From Deltaproteobacteria bacterium (GTDB lineage: Bacteria; Desulfobacterota; Desulfobacteria; Desulfobacterales; C00003060), in contig QMMN01000011.1 in NCBI GenBank assembly GCA_003647275.1, positions 1 through 60,886 of the forward strand: a stretch of DNA of 60,886 nt, in the 5' to 3' direction. Below are positions 33,509 through 43,472 of this stretch, one piece after another. The notes below the pieces were generated by a model. The model had not been told where the DNA came from and did not search any database. It saw only the letters and a list, made by a program, of their open reading frames with translations. Positions within the stretch are counted from its first letter, which is position 1; the number at the start of each line of letters is the position of its first letter. A program made the position numbers and the translations under genes.

Positions 33509-35488
33509 ATGGAACAGGACAAGAACAATGTAACCGAACAACCAGAAGAACAGCTACAGCATGATGATGAAAAGTCCGACCAGGATCACAAGGTCGAAAC
33601 ATCGCAAGTCCCCCCAAAGGACAAATTGGCAGATATCGAAGAAAACTCAAGCGATAGTGGGCAACCAGAGTTCGAACCAACCGAGAGAGGTGTTGAGGCA
33701 ACAGAAGGTGGCAAAGAAGTCCTCATGGAGATGTATGAAGAGAGCTTCAAGCGCGTTGAGGAAGGTGAGGTCGTACAGGGCAGAATCGTTCAGATCGATA
33801 AGGAATTTGTGTTGGTGGATATTGGCTACAAGTCTGAAGGACAGGTGCCTATTGCCGAAGTCACCGGGCCAGATGGGACGATCAGTGTCAAGGTGGGCGA
33901 TACGATTGATGTGATGGTTGAACGCTGGGAAGAAGACGATGGAGTCGTTTTGCTTTCCAAAGAAAAGGCCTCAAAACTTAAGGTTTGGGAAGATATTAAG
34001 AGGGCCTATGAGGAAGATGATGTAGTCAGGGGCGTTATAACCAACCGTGTTAAAGGTGGGCTCTCGGTTGATATTGGAGTCCCTGCTTTTTTGCCTGGTT
34101 CTCAGGTGGCTCTTCGACCTGTCCGCGACTTAGATCAGATGGTAGGCAAAAGCTTTGAATTCAAGGTCCTAAAATATAATCAAAAGCGAAGAAACATTGT
34201 TTTGTCCAGACGCGCAATTCTTGAAAAGGAACGTGAGTTAAAGCGCGCCGAGACCCTTGCAACGATCCACGAAGGCAAAGTCATAAAGGGTGTGGTAAAG
34301 AATATCACTGAATATGGCGTTTTTATTGATCTGGGCGGCATTGATGGCTTACTTCATATTACAGATATGTGCTGGGGGCGGATCAGTCACCCATCTGAGA
34401 TGTTTTCGTTGGGAGACGAGGTGACTGTAAAGGTCCTGCATCTCGACCTCGACCGGGAACGGGTTTCGCTAGGCTTAAAGCAGCTTGTGCCAGACCCCTG
34501 GATGACCGCTGAAGAAAAATATCCCATAGGTTCCCATGTTACAGGCAAAATCGTGAGTTTCACTGATTATGGTGCCTTTATTGAGCTGGAAAAAGGCGTA
34601 GAGGGACTTATTCACGTTTCGGAGATGTCATGGACGAAAAAAATTCGTCATCCCTCTAAAGTGTTGTCGATCGGGGAAACCGTGGAGTCTGTTGTCTTAA
34701 ACATTTCGGCCGAGAACAGGAGAATATCCTTAGGGATGAAGCAGGTCGTGCCGAATCCGTGGGATGTTGTTAGTGAGAAATATCCACCAGGGACGACGAT
34801 TGAAGGCAAGATCAAAAACATTACGGATTTTGGTTTATTTATTGGGATTGACGAGGGGATTGATGGCTTGGTGCACATCTCTGACATATCATGGACGAAA
34901 CGTATAAAGCACCCATCTGAACTGTATAAAAAGGGCGACATCGTTCGGGCGATTGTTCTTAATATTGAAAAAGAAAACGAACGATTTTCTCTCGGGATCA
35001 AACAACTCCAGAAAGATCCGTGGGAAACGGTCCGGGAACGATATGAAGTAGGGAGCAAGATTACGGGCACCATCACGAATGTCACAGATTTTGGCCTTTT
35101 TGTTGAACTGGAAGAAGGAATTGAAGGGCTGGTCCATGTTTCAGAAGCGAGCACAGAGAAGCTGAAGACACCTGTGGGCAAATTTCAAGTTGGAGATATT
35201 GTTTCGGCCAAGGTGATCAATCTAAACGCCAAAGAGCGACGCATTGGCCTTTCGATCAAACAGCTTGAATTAGATGAGGAACATGACATCGTCGTCAATT
35301 ATTTGAACTCTTACAAAGGATCTCCATCGAGTTTAGGGGAGCTTCTAAAAGAAAACCTGAAAGAGAAGGAAAGTAATCAGGAGCCGACTGAACAGCCTTC
35401 AGAAACGTCTGCTGACAAAACCGAGGGGCCCGAGGTAGAAGGCGCCCCGGAAGTCAGCAGGGAAGACGAAACCAAAATTGACGATTGA
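33509..35488 (+). CDS. rpsA: 30S ribosomal protein S1
   Basis: A 659-residue protein that helps mRNA bind the ribosome. It has an unusually long acidic N-terminal tail (about residues 1-80, rich in Glu, Asp and Gln). Six S1 RNA-binding repeats follow, starting near residues 87, 172, 258, 343, 430 and 517 (each with a pattern like GKIKNITDFGLFIG). A further acidic tail (about 605-659) closes the protein. GAAGGGAG precedes the ATG. The six-repeat architecture matches proteobacterial S1; the two acidic ends make it longer than E. coli S1 (557). Confidence 0.96.
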   Translation: MEQDKNNVTEQPEEQLQHDDEKSDQDHKVETSQVPPKDKLADIEENSSDSGQPEFEPTERGVEATEGGKEVLMEMYEESFKRVEEGEVVQGRIVQIDKEFVLVDIGYKSEGQVPIAEVTGPDGTISVKVGDTIDVMVERWEEDDGVVLLSKEKASKLKVWEDIKRAYEEDDVVRGVITNRVKGGLSVDIGVPAFLPGSQVALRPVRDLDQMVGKSFEFKVLKYNQKRRNIVLSRRAILEKERELKRAETLATIHEGKVIKGVVKNITEYGVFIDLGGIDGLLHITDMCWGRISHPSEMFSLGDEVTVKVLHLDLDRERVSLGLKQLVPDPWMTAEEKYPIGSHVTGKIVSFTDYGAFIELEKGVEGLIHVSEMSWTKKIRHPSKVLSIGETVESVVLNISAENRRISLGMKQVVPNPWDVVSEKYPPGTTIEGKIKNITDFGLFIGIDEGIDGLVHISDISWTKRIKHPSELYKKGDIVRAIVLNIEKENERFSLGIKQLQKDPWETVRERYEVGSKITGTITNVTDFGLFVELEEGIEGLVHVSEASTEKLKTPVGKFQVGDIVSAKVINLNAKERRIGLSIKQLELDEEHDIVVNYLNSYKGSPSSLGELLKENLKEKESNQEPTEQPSETSADKTEGPEVEGAPEVSREDETKIDD

Positions 35489-35539
35489 TGATTGATGAAT
35501 GACGATTGATGAATGACCAATGACTAGTGACCAATGACC
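35480..35539. repeat. Period-7 repeat spanning the rpsA stop and sppA start
   Basis: Imperfect tandem words GATTGAT, GAATGAC and CCAATGAC run through the end of rpsA and into the first codons of sppA. The stop codon of rpsA and the putative ATG of sppA are both formed within the repeat, and no Shine-Dalgarno is present. Confidence 0.7.
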
Positions 35540-36448
35540 ATGTTTATTAGAAGACACCCCATTTTGTTTTCCGTATTAGTCATCTGGGCGATTGGAGCGG
35601 TCGTGATTATCAGCGTGGCAGCCCTTTTTTTTCTCGGCAACAGGGAGCCTGCCTTTGAATTTGGTGAAAAGGTTGGGGTCATAGAAATTAAGGGCGTTAT
35701 TGCTGATCCCAAGGCTATTGTTTTGCAGCTCAAGAAATTCCGCAAGAATAAAGACGTTAAGGCCATTGTCCTGAGAATCGATTCACCCGGAGGCGGGGTT
35801 GGGCCCTCCCAAGAGATTTATGCCGAGGTCAAGAAAACAACCCCCCTCAAAAAGGTCGTTGCCTCGATGGGTGCCATAGCCACCTCAGGTGGGTACTATG
35901 TGGCTGCAGCGGCCGATCATATCATGGCAAATCCTGGCACCATTACGGGTAGTATTGGCGTGATTATGGAATTTGCCAATGTGGAAGAGCTGTTTAAGAA
36001 AATTGGAATTTCGGCCTTTGTTGTAAAGAGTGGGGAATACAAGGATGTGGGCTCTCCATTGCGCAAGATGACGCCCAAAGAGAGAAAGCTATTGGTAGAC
36101 TTTATCGACAATGTCCACCAGCAGTTTGTGGCGGCCGTGGCTGAGGGGAGAAAAATGTCTGAGGAACAGGTGCAGGCTATTGCCGACGGTCGGATCTTAT
36201 CTGGACAACAGGCCAAGAAACTTGGCTTACTGGACAGCCTTGGGAACATGGAGGATGCCATCGCACTTGCGGCCAAACTGGGTGGTATTAAGGGAGAGCC
36301 GTCGGTTATTTATGCCGAGAAAAAGAAATTTTCTTTCCTTGAATTTCTTTTGAGTTCCAAGCTGGCGGGGGCACTGGATAGGATCACAGGTGCAGCGCTT
36401 TATTCTGGATATCTATATGTACCGGATTGGGGTGCAGACAATGGTTAA
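35534..36448 (+). CDS. sppA: Signal peptide peptidase SppA (36 kDa type)
   Basis: A 304-residue membrane-anchored serine protease that degrades leftover signal peptides. One N-terminal transmembrane segment (about residues 10-34) precedes the protease domain. The nucleophile is Ser118 in GAIATSGGYYVAA, and the general base fits Lys170 in KSGEYKDVGSP. The ATG at 35534 lies inside a short repeat without a ribosome-binding site; ATG 35540 is an alternative two codons later. Its end overlaps the start of the HU/IHF gene by eight bases. Confidence 0.93.
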   Translation: MTMFIRRHPILFSVLVIWAIGAVVIISVAALFFLGNREPAFEFGEKVGVIEIKGVIADPKAIVLQLKKFRKNKDVKAIVLRIDSPGGGVGPSQEIYAEVKKTTPLKKVVASMGAIATSGGYYVAAAADHIMANPGTITGSIGVIMEFANVEELFKKIGISAFVVKSGEYKDVGSPLRKMTPKERKLLVDFIDNVHQQFVAAVAEGRKMSEEQVQAIADGRILSGQQAKKLGLLDSLGNMEDAIALAAKLGGIKGEPSVIYAEKKKFSFLEFLLSSKLAGALDRITGAALYSGYLYVPDWGADNG

Positions 36449-36716
36449 ACATGACTTGACAAATGCCTTAGCAAAGGCATTCCCGGGTATTACCAAACAG
36501 GACATGTTGACTGTCGTGGATACCCTTTTTGAAAGCATGGCAAAAGCCCTTATGCGAGGGGAGGCCATTGACCTGCGAGGCCTGGGTCGCTTCAAGATAA
36601 AGCAGCGCGGAGCGACAACAGGAAGAAACCCTAGAACCAAGAAGCCCGTATATATCCCAAAGCGTTGGGCGGTTCACTTTAAGCCTGCTGAGAGCCTGAC
36701 CAAACGGATCAATTGA
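36441..36716 (+). CDS. HU/IHF-family DNA-bending protein
   Basis: A 91-residue small basic DNA-binding protein of the HU/IHF family. The N-terminal helices are followed by DLRGLGRFKIKQR and the arm region GRNPRTKKPVYIPKRWAVHF, which contains the conserved GRNP(R/K)T core. The ATG at 36441 overlaps the sppA stop, suggesting coupling. An upstream in-frame start at 36390 would lie inside sppA and give a non-family N-terminus. Whether it works as IHF-beta or as an HU variant cannot be decided. Confidence 0.92.
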   Translation: MVKHDLTNALAKAFPGITKQDMLTVVDTLFESMAKALMRGEAIDLRGLGRFKIKQRGATTGRNPRTKKPVYIPKRWAVHFKPAESLTKRIN

Positions 36717-36750
36717 CCCCATTACACATCCCGGCCCCGTGATCACACCC

Positions 36751-37362
36751 TTATTGAAAAATAGTCACGTTCCCCAATCCCACCCGGATAACCTCCGGTC
36801 TATCCTCAATAAGTGAAACCACACTTGAAGGCTGTCCCGGCACTGGCCCGCCGTCTATGACAATGTCGACTTGAGCCCCAAGGGCCTCGTGAATCATACA
36901 TGGGTCTGACAAGACTTCACCATCTGGGAGGGTAGCGCTTGTAGATATAATGGGATGGCCGAGTTGTTTGACCAAGGCGAGACAGATGGGGTGGCCCGGC
37001 ACTCGAATGCCTACCGTTTTTCGCCGGGTCAGCATAATCTTTGGAACAAGCTTTGACCCCTCTAAGACAAACGTGTAAGGGCCGGGCAGCAAGCGCTTCA
37101 TGGTCTTGTAGGCATAATTGGAGACCTTTGCATATTGACTGATGTTCTTGAGGTCTGAGCAAATAAAACTGAAAGGCTTTTTCTGGCTTCTTTGTTTCAG
37201 CCGATAGATCTTTTCGATCGATTTTTTATTCATGATATCACAACCAATGCCGTAATAGGTGTCTGTGGGATAGGCAATGGTTCCGCCATCTTGAAGGATC
37301 TGTGCAACCCTTTGGATCAATCGGGGTTGTGGGTTCTTGGGATTGACGGAGATGAGCATCAT
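36751..37362 (-). CDS. Sua5/YciO/YrdC-family protein
   Basis: A 203-residue protein with the YrdC fold, which in TsaC/Sua5 makes threonylcarbamoyl-AMP for the t6A modification of tRNA. Motifs are GGTIAYPTDTYYGIGCD, KKPFSFICSDL and VGIRVPGHPICLAL, with STSATLPDGE. The sequence is closer to YciO than to TsaC in my reading, so the t6A role is not certain. Two adjacent ATG codons (37362 and 37359) are possible starts, after AGGGAA. It is the only minus-strand gene in this stretch and converges with the HU/IHF gene. Confidence 0.88.
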   Translation of the reverse strand: MMLISVNPKNPQPRLIQRVAQILQDGGTIAYPTDTYYGIGCDIMNKKSIEKIYRLKQRSQKKPFSFICSDLKNISQYAKVSNYAYKTMKRLLPGPYTFVLEGSKLVPKIMLTRRKTVGIRVPGHPICLALVKQLGHPIISTSATLPDGEVLSDPCMIHEALGAQVDIVIDGGPVPGQPSSVVSLIEDRPEVIRVGLGNVTIFQ

Positions 37363-37422
37363 TTCCCTATAGTTTTTAGTCCGATTCCTGTCAAGGACAT
37401 AAATGCCCGTGCAAATAAATCA

Positions 37423-37451
37423 TTGCCAAAAGAAAGGCCTTCTGGTATTCA
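37423..37451 (+). promoter_or_regulatory. Predicted promoter for guaB-dnaE
   Basis: TTGCCA (37423-37428), 17 bases, TATTCA (37446-37451), 37 bases before the guaB start codon. It sits in the short gap downstream of the divergent YrdC-family gene. Confidence 0.45.
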
Positions 37452-37487
37452 TTCAATCCCCAAAAAAAAATATATAGGAGAAGCGCC

Positions 37488-38951
37488 ATGGCTCAAACCA
37501 TGATCGAGGAAGGTTTAACCTTTGATGATATTTTGCTTATCCCTGCGTACTCGAAGGTGTTACCTCGCGATGTCGATGTACGGACCCGCTTAACTAGAAA
37601 AATCTCCCTTAATATTCCCATTACCAGTGCAGCCATGGATACCGTGACAGAGGCTCAGACCTCCATCAGTCTTGCGCGAGAAGGGGGCATAGGGATTATC
37701 CACCGAAATATGAGTGCTAAGAGCCAAGCCCAGGAGGTGGATAAGGTCAAAAAGTCTGAAAGCGGGATGATCGTTGATCCCACCACGATTGAGCCGGAAA
37801 AACCCGTTTATGAAGTCCTGGCTCTCATGGAGCGGTATCGCATCTCGGGTGTTCCGGTGGTGAAGGGGGAGCATTTGGTGGGGATCGTGACCAACAGGGA
37901 TCTTCGGTTTGAAACAGATCTGAACAAGAAAGTCTCTGAGGTGATGACCAAGGAAAACTTGGTGACGGTACCTGAGGGGATTACCTTAGAAGAATCCAAG
38001 ATGTTGCTCCATGAACACCGGATCGAAAAACTCCTGGTCGTAGATGATAAAGGACGATTAAAAGGACTTATTACCATTAAAGACATCGAAAAGATCAAGA
38101 AATACCCCAATGCCTGTAAGGATAGTCTTGGCAGGCTCAGGGTGGGTGCCGCGGTCGGCATTGGACCCGACATGGAAGAGCGCACCGAGACCCTCCTTCA
38201 GGCAGGGGCCGATGTAATCGTGATTGATACCTCTCACGGTCACACCGCCGGCGTGTTAAAGGCGGTTGAGAAGCTGAAACAGACGTTCAAAGACTTTGAT
38301 CTGATCGCGGGCAATGTGGCCACAGGGGAAGGGGCAGAGGCCCTGATCAAGGCGGGTGCTGACGGTGTCAAGGTAGGTGTTGGACCAGGCTCGATTTGCA
38401 CCACACGCATTATTGCAGGGGTTGGAGTTCCCCAAGTGACCGCCATTATGAAGTGCAAACCCGTTTCTGAGAAAACAGGAGTACCCTTAATAGCTGATGG
38501 GGGAATAAAATTTTCAGGGGATATAACCAAGGCGATCGCTTTTGGTGCCCACAGTGTCATGATCGGAGGTCTGTTTGCAGGTACTGATGAAAGTCCAGGC
38601 GAAACGGTTTTCTTTCAAGGCCGAAGTTACAAGGTTTATCGCGGGATGGGTTCTTTGGAGGCCATGAAAAAGGGGAGCAAGGACCGATACTATCAAGAAG
38701 ATCTTACCGAGGATGCAAAACTCGTCCCTGAGGGTATTGTGGGCCGGGTCCCTTACAAGGGGTCGCTCTCTGCATATGTTTACCAACTCGTAGGTGGTCT
38801 GAAGGCGGGCATGGGCTATGTCGGGTGCACGACGATTGAGGAATTGCGGCAAAATGCCCGGTTTATGCGTATTACCCCCTCAGGTTTGCGAGAGAGCCAT
38901 GTGCATGACGTGATCATTACTAAAGAAGCTCCCAACTATCGGTTAGAGTAA
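37488..38951 (+). CDS. guaB: IMP dehydrogenase
   Basis: A 487-residue NAD-dependent enzyme that makes XMP from IMP, the committed step to guanine nucleotides. The catalytic barrel carries the active-site Cys in [15 protein letters not shown] (about 305) and the phosphate-binding [11 protein letters not shown]. Two CBS domains (about residues 95-210) regulate it. GGAG is close to the ATG. The stop codon shares one base with the dnaE start (TAATG), so the two genes are probably translated in tandem. Confidence 0.97.
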   Translation: MAQTMIEEGLTFDDILLIPAYSKVLPRDVDVRTRLTRKISLNIPITSAAMDTVTEAQTSISLAREGGIGIIHRNMSAKSQAQEVDKVKKSESGMIVDPTTIEPEKPVYEVLALMERYRISGVPVVKGEHLVGIVTNRDLRFETDLNKKVSEVMTKENLVTVPEGITLEESKMLLHEHRIEKLLVVDDKGRLKGLITIKDIEKIKKYPNACKDSLGRLRVGAAVGIGPDMEERTETLLQAGADVIVIDTSHGHTAGVLKAVEKLKQTFKDFDLIAGNVATGEGAEALIKAGADGVKVGVGPGSICTTRIIAGVGVPQVTAIMKCKPVSEKTGVPLIADGGIKFSGDITKAIAFGAHSVMIGGLFAGTDESPGETVFFQGRSYKVYRGMGSLEAMKKGSKDRYYQEDLTEDAKLVPEGIVGRVPYKGSLSAYVYQLVGGLKAGMGYVGCTTIEELRQNARFMRITPSGLRESHVHDVIITKEAPNYRLE

Positions 38952-41900
38952 TGCCTTCTGCTGGTTTTGTCCATCTCCATGTCCACACACAGTACAGCCT
39001 TCTTGATGGGGCAATCCGAATCGATCCTCTTTTGAAGCGGGTGGCCTCTTACCAGATGATGTCTGTGGCTATCACTGACCACGGCACCATGTACGGTGTT
39101 ATCGAGTTTTATGAAAAGGCATACAAGGCTGGTATCAAGCCCATCATTGGATGTGAGCTCTATGTAGCTCCCAGAAGTCGTTTTGATAAAACACCTCGTG
39201 ACAAAGGGGCGCTGTACCACCTTATCCTATTGGCGAGAAACAGAGAAGGATATCAGAATCTTTGCCGACTGGTCACTGCGGCCCATTTGGAGGGGTTCTA
39301 CTACAAGCCGCGTGCGGACAAGGCCATTCTGGCCGATTGCAGCAAGGGATTAATCGCCTTGAGTGGCTGCCTCCACGGTGAGATCCCACGTTTGATCAAG
39401 GCAGGCCGGTTAGACAAGGCTACTGAGGTTGCTCGTAGCTATGAGGCCATGTTTGGTGAGGGCAATTTCTATTTGGAGGTCCAAAACAATGGTATTGAGG
39501 ACCAGGAGGGCGTCAACCATGCCCTCCGGGAAATGAGTCAAGCGCTTTCTATTCCGATTGTTGCCACCAATGATTGCCACTATTTGGATTCAGAAGATGC
39601 CCGTGCCCACGATGTCCTCTTGTGCATCCAGACTGGCAAGCCCGTCCAAGAGACAAAGCGTCTGAAGTTTCAAACCGATCAGCTTTATTTCAAGTCACCA
39701 GAACAAATGAAGCGCGATTTTCGCGACTATCCAGGTGCCATAGAACATTCAGTTGAAATCAGCAATCGCTGCAACTTAGAACTTGACCTCAAGTCCCATC
39801 ATTTTCCCAAATTTCGGCCAGAGTCTTTCATGCGACCTGGGGACTCCAGCCCCGGAAACAACGGCATCTCCAGTGCGGATGAATACTTGGAACGCGAGGC
39901 CCGGAAGGGGCTCGAAGCCCGGTTGCATGAAATCCGCTCAAGAACCCCCAGCTTTTCTCTTGAAGACAGCCAGCAATACCACGAGCGCCTTGAGCAGGAG
40001 TTAGAGGTCATCAAAGGAATGGGCTTTTCCAGTTATTTTTTGGTGGTTGCAGACTTTGTTCGGTTTGCCAGAAACAAAAACATCCCGGTGGGGCCGGGGC
40101 GAGGTTCTGCAGCAGGAAGTGTGGTCGCTTATGCCCTTAGGATCACGGACCTGGATCCTATCGCGTATGGTCTGATATTTGAGCGATTCTTGAATCCAGC
40201 CCGCAAAAGCCTCCCCGACATTGATGTGGATTTCTGCATGGAAGGCCGTGATGCCGTGTTCAGGTATGTGGTGGAAACATACGGAGGCCCGGATCACGTG
40301 GCCCAGATCATCACCTTTGGTAAGATGCAGGCCAGAGCGGTCATAAGGGATGTGGGAAGGGCCCTTGACATCCCGCTAAGAGAAGTTGACAAGATCGCCA
40401 AGATGATACCCGAAGTGCTGAACATCAGCCTTGAACAGGCCATTTCCAAAGAACCTAAGTTACAAAAGTTGGTAGAGGAAAAACCCTTTGTCAAAGAGCT
40501 GTTTACCATTGCTGAGGCCTTGGAGGGATTGCCAAGACATGCTTCAACCCATGCTGCAGGGGTGGTCATCTCAGATCGACCATTAGTGGAGTATTTACCG
40601 CTGACCCGAGGCAAGAAAGGGGAGGTTGTCACCCAGTATGACATGAAGTGCGTGGAAAAGATTGGATTGATCAAGTTCGATCTGCTCGGGCTCCGAAATC
40701 TTACTGTTATGAAGGAAGCATGCGATATCATAAGAAAACGAGGCGGCGTGCCGCCAGACTTGGCACATCTGGACCTGACGGACAAAAAGACGTTTCAACT
40801 CCTTGCTTCAGCTCAGACCACGGGTGTATTCCAGCTGGAAAGCGCAGGCATGAAAGACCTTTTGTTACGTCTGAAACCAGCCTGTTTTGAGGACATCATT
40901 GCCTTGGTTGCCCTTTATCGTCCTGGGCCTTTAGACAGTGGCATGCATGATGAGTTTGTGGAAAGAAAAAATGGTCGAGTTCCTGTGACCTACCTTCTCC
41001 CGGAGCTTGAACCTATTCTTAAGGATACTTACGGGGTCATCCTGTATCAAGAACAGGTGATGAATATCGCCAGTACGCTTGCAGACTATTCTATGGCCGA
41101 GGCAGACAACCTGAGAAAGGCTATGGGCAAGAAGATCGGCGAAATCATGGCTCAAGAGCGTGAACGGTTCCTCTCAAGGGCTAAAAACAAGGGAAAAGAT
41201 CATGAAAAGGTCGAAAAGATCTTTGACCTGATGGAGAAATTCGGACGCTATGGTTTTAATAAGGCCCATAGTGCTGCCTATGCCATGATTGCCTTTCAGA
41301 CAGCCTATCTAAAGGCCCACTTTCCAGTCGAGTTTATGGCAGCCATCTTAACGAGTGAGATGAACTCGACTGAAGCGGTGGTCAAGTACATTGCCGAATG
41401 CCGAACTCAGGGGATTGAGATTCTTCCGCCTGACATTAATCAAAGCGACATGAATTTCACGGTGATAGATGGCAAGATTCGTTTTGGTTTGGCGGCCGTT
41501 AAGAATGTCGGACATGGGGCAATAGAGTCGATCCTCGAAGTTCGAGAACAGGGTGGGCCATTTAAATCTTTGTTTGATTTCTGCGAACGAATAGACCACA
41601 GGAAGGTTAACCGGCGGGTTATTGAGAGTCTGATCAAGGCCGGGGCTTTTGATTCAACAGGGGCAAGGCGTTCCCAGATGATGTCTGTGCTGGAGGAGGT
41701 ATTGGACATCGGGCAAAAGGTCCAGAAGGATCGCATAAATGGCCAATTTAGCCTTTTTGAGACCATGTCAGAGGACAACCATGAGACGATCTATCCCCCA
41801 TTTCCTAAAATAGAAGAATGGAGTGAGGGTGAGCTTTTAAACTATGAGAAGGAATGCCTTGGATTTTTCATAACAGGGCACCCTTTGGCCCAGTATGAGC

Positions 41901-42466
41901 CGATACTCGGAAAATTTGCCAACACAGACACCCTGAAGCTTCAGGATCTTTCAGATGGTCAAGTGGTTCGCATAGGGGGCATTGTTCGGAAATATAAACT
42001 CTATAATGATAGGAAAGGGGAGGTTATGGCCTTTGTGACCATTGAGGACTTGAGTGGTTTTGCCGAGGTCGTCCTCTTCTCTACAGTGTATGCCACTGCA
42101 TCCGTTCACATAGAAAAGGACGCTGTCATCATGGTTGAAGGTTCTGTTACCAAAGACGAAAAGTCGAGCAAGATCTTGGCAGATACCGTCGTTCCAATAG
42201 ACAAAGCCGAGGAAACCTGGACGACGAGTGTCCATGTTAATCTCGATATAACCAGTCTCAATAAAGAGGGTCTCCAACGTCTTTGCGACATTTTACAGCA
42301 TTACAAGGGGTCTTGCAATGCCTTCCTCCACCTTCGAATGCCCCAAAGGACGGATACTGTCATTGCACTGCCCGACAGTATCAAGGTAAAAGCTGGTCCG
42401 GACTTGACCGAAGCGGTCAACGAGCTTTTGGGCTATCCTGCGATTGAAACCGTGTGCCGGAAGTAG
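38951..42466 (+). CDS. dnaE: DNA polymerase III alpha subunit
   Basis: The 1171-residue replicative polymerase. The N-terminal PHP domain is intact in its first motif, HLHVHTQYSLLDG, and retains the ITDHGTMYG signature. The palm carries the paired aspartates in LPDIDVDFCMEGRD and the GPGRGSAAGS motif. A helix-hairpin-helix and a C-terminal OB fold (about residues 1000-1080, VVRIGGIVRKY) follow. Length and order match DnaE1, not PolC or DnaE2. It overlaps guaB by one base. Confidence 0.97.
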   Translation: MPSAGFVHLHVHTQYSLLDGAIRIDPLLKRVASYQMMSVAITDHGTMYGVIEFYEKAYKAGIKPIIGCELYVAPRSRFDKTPRDKGALYHLILLARNREGYQNLCRLVTAAHLEGFYYKPRADKAILADCSKGLIALSGCLHGEIPRLIKAGRLDKATEVARSYEAMFGEGNFYLEVQNNGIEDQEGVNHALREMSQALSIPIVATNDCHYLDSEDARAHDVLLCIQTGKPVQETKRLKFQTDQLYFKSPEQMKRDFRDYPGAIEHSVEISNRCNLELDLKSHHFPKFRPESFMRPGDSSPGNNGISSADEYLEREARKGLEARLHEIRSRTPSFSLEDSQQYHERLEQELEVIKGMGFSSYFLVVADFVRFARNKNIPVGPGRGSAAGSVVAYALRITDLDPIAYGLIFERFLNPARKSLPDIDVDFCMEGRDAVFRYVVETYGGPDHVAQIITFGKMQARAVIRDVGRALDIPLREVDKIAKMIPEVLNISLEQAISKEPKLQKLVEEKPFVKELFTIAEALEGLPRHASTHAAGVVISDRPLVEYLPLTRGKKGEVVTQYDMKCVEKIGLIKFDLLGLRNLTVMKEACDIIRKRGGVPPDLAHLDLTDKKTFQLLASAQTTGVFQLESAGMKDLLLRLKPACFEDIIALVALYRPGPLDSGMHDEFVERKNGRVPVTYLLPELEPILKDTYGVILYQEQVMNIASTLADYSMAEADNLRKAMGKKIGEIMAQERERFLSRAKNKGKDHEKVEKIFDLMEKFGRYGFNKAHSAAYAMIAFQTAYLKAHFPVEFMAAILTSEMNSTEAVVKYIAECRTQGIEILPPDINQSDMNFTVIDGKIRFGLAAVKNVGHGAIESILEVREQGGPFKSLFDFCERIDHRKVNRRVIESLIKAGAFDSTGARRSQMMSVLEEVLDIGQKVQKDRINGQFSLFETMSEDNHETIYPPFPKIEEWSEGELLNYEKECLGFFITGHPLAQYEPILGKFANTDTLKLQDLSDGQVVRIGGIVRKYKLYNDRKGEVMAFVTIEDLSGFAEVVLFSTVYATASVHIEKDAVIMVEGSVTKDEKSSKILADTVVPIDKAEETWTTSVHVNLDITSLNKEGLQRLCDILQHYKGSCNAFLHLRMPQRTDTVIALPDSIKVKAGPDLTEAVNELLGYPAIETVCRK

Positions 42467-42602
42467 CAAACAAATTGTCAGTGGTTCGGAGTCCGTAGTC
42501 GGTTGCAAGCTGTTGCCCGAACCCCTTTTCGCTTGGTCTAAGACGTTTTAAAGACTGCTCAAAGGGATTTTTGTACGGATTCATCCATTTTTCATACATT
42601 TT

Positions 42603-43343
42603 ATGAAACCATATAAAAATCGCACCTATCGCAGCCTTGTCTCGGAGAACAAACTTGCGAATTTTCGGGTGGTGGTTAAGGAAACCGATCTTTTTGTGAG
42701 GGCTGACAGACCCCTTGAAACCGAAACCAGAGACCTTGTCTTGAAACACAGACTCCCACTTGAGCGTTATCTTGAACAGCATCCAGGGTTTGTCCATGCG
42801 CTGAGGCCATTGCCCCAGGACCAACTGGCGCCACCCATTGTCAAAACCATGATTGCGGCCGGCCACAAGGCCGGTGTTGGCCCAATGGCAGGGGTTGCAG
42901 GGGCCATTGCTGAATATGTGGGAAGAGACCTCTTAGCATACAGCCAAAATGTTATCGTTGAAAACGGGGGAGATATTTTTATCAGGACCGACTTTCCTTT
43001 AATTGCGGCGATCTTTGCAGGCAAATCTCCCCTGAGCAACAAGGTTGGGGTGCGCATCGACTCGCCAGGGTGTCCTATTTCAGTTTGCACTTCTTCGGGA
43101 ACTTTAGGACATTCCCTTAGCCTGGGAAGGGCTGATGCGGCTGTTGTGATCTCAGGGTCTACGGCACTTGCAGATGCGGTCGCCACAGCTATTGGAAACG
43201 AGGTGTCAAGCAAACAAGATATTCAACCAGCCATAGAGCTTGGGAAAAACATAGAAGGCGTTCTGGGCCTTGTCATTATCTTGGATAACGAGATAGGCCT
43301 TTGGGGCAATGTGGAACTGGTTAGGATCTCCGGGGGCCGTTGA
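42603..43343 (+). CDS. UPF0280 (ApbE-like) family protein
   Basis: A 246-residue protein of UPF0280, a family found in methanogens and some anaerobic bacteria and distantly related to the flavin transferase ApbE. Visible landmarks are VGPMAGVAGAIAEYVG near residue 93, VENGGDIF near 120 and SSGTLGHSLSLGRADA near 165, followed by STALADAVATAIGN. The AGAIAE and NGGD segments correspond to ApbE cofactor- and metal-binding regions. Its substrate is unknown. It follows dnaE by 136 bases that contain only imperfect short repeats. Confidence 0.85.
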   Translation: MKPYKNRTYRSLVSENKLANFRVVVKETDLFVRADRPLETETRDLVLKHRLPLERYLEQHPGFVHALRPLPQDQLAPPIVKTMIAAGHKAGVGPMAGVAGAIAEYVGRDLLAYSQNVIVENGGDIFIRTDFPLIAAIFAGKSPLSNKVGVRIDSPGCPISVCTSSGTLGHSLSLGRADAAVVISGSTALADAVATAIGNEVSSKQDIQPAIELGKNIEGVLGLVIILDNEIGLWGNVELVRISGGR

Positions 43344-43408
43344 GTCGGTTTAAACCAATACCTACCTCAAGGGGTCAAACCAGACACTACAGGAAGATAT
43401 AAAATGAC

Positions 43409-43436
43409 TTGTATTTTCAGCTAAACCTGCTATAGT
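43409..43436 (+). promoter_or_regulatory. Predicted promoter for the HIT-lapA-mutS series
   Basis: TTGTAT (43409-43414), 16 bases, TATAGT (43431-43436), 37 bases before the HIT start codon. Confidence 0.5.
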
Positions 43437-43472
43437 ATTAAAAAGTTTTTAAGCGTTCAGAGGTGAAAAGCA

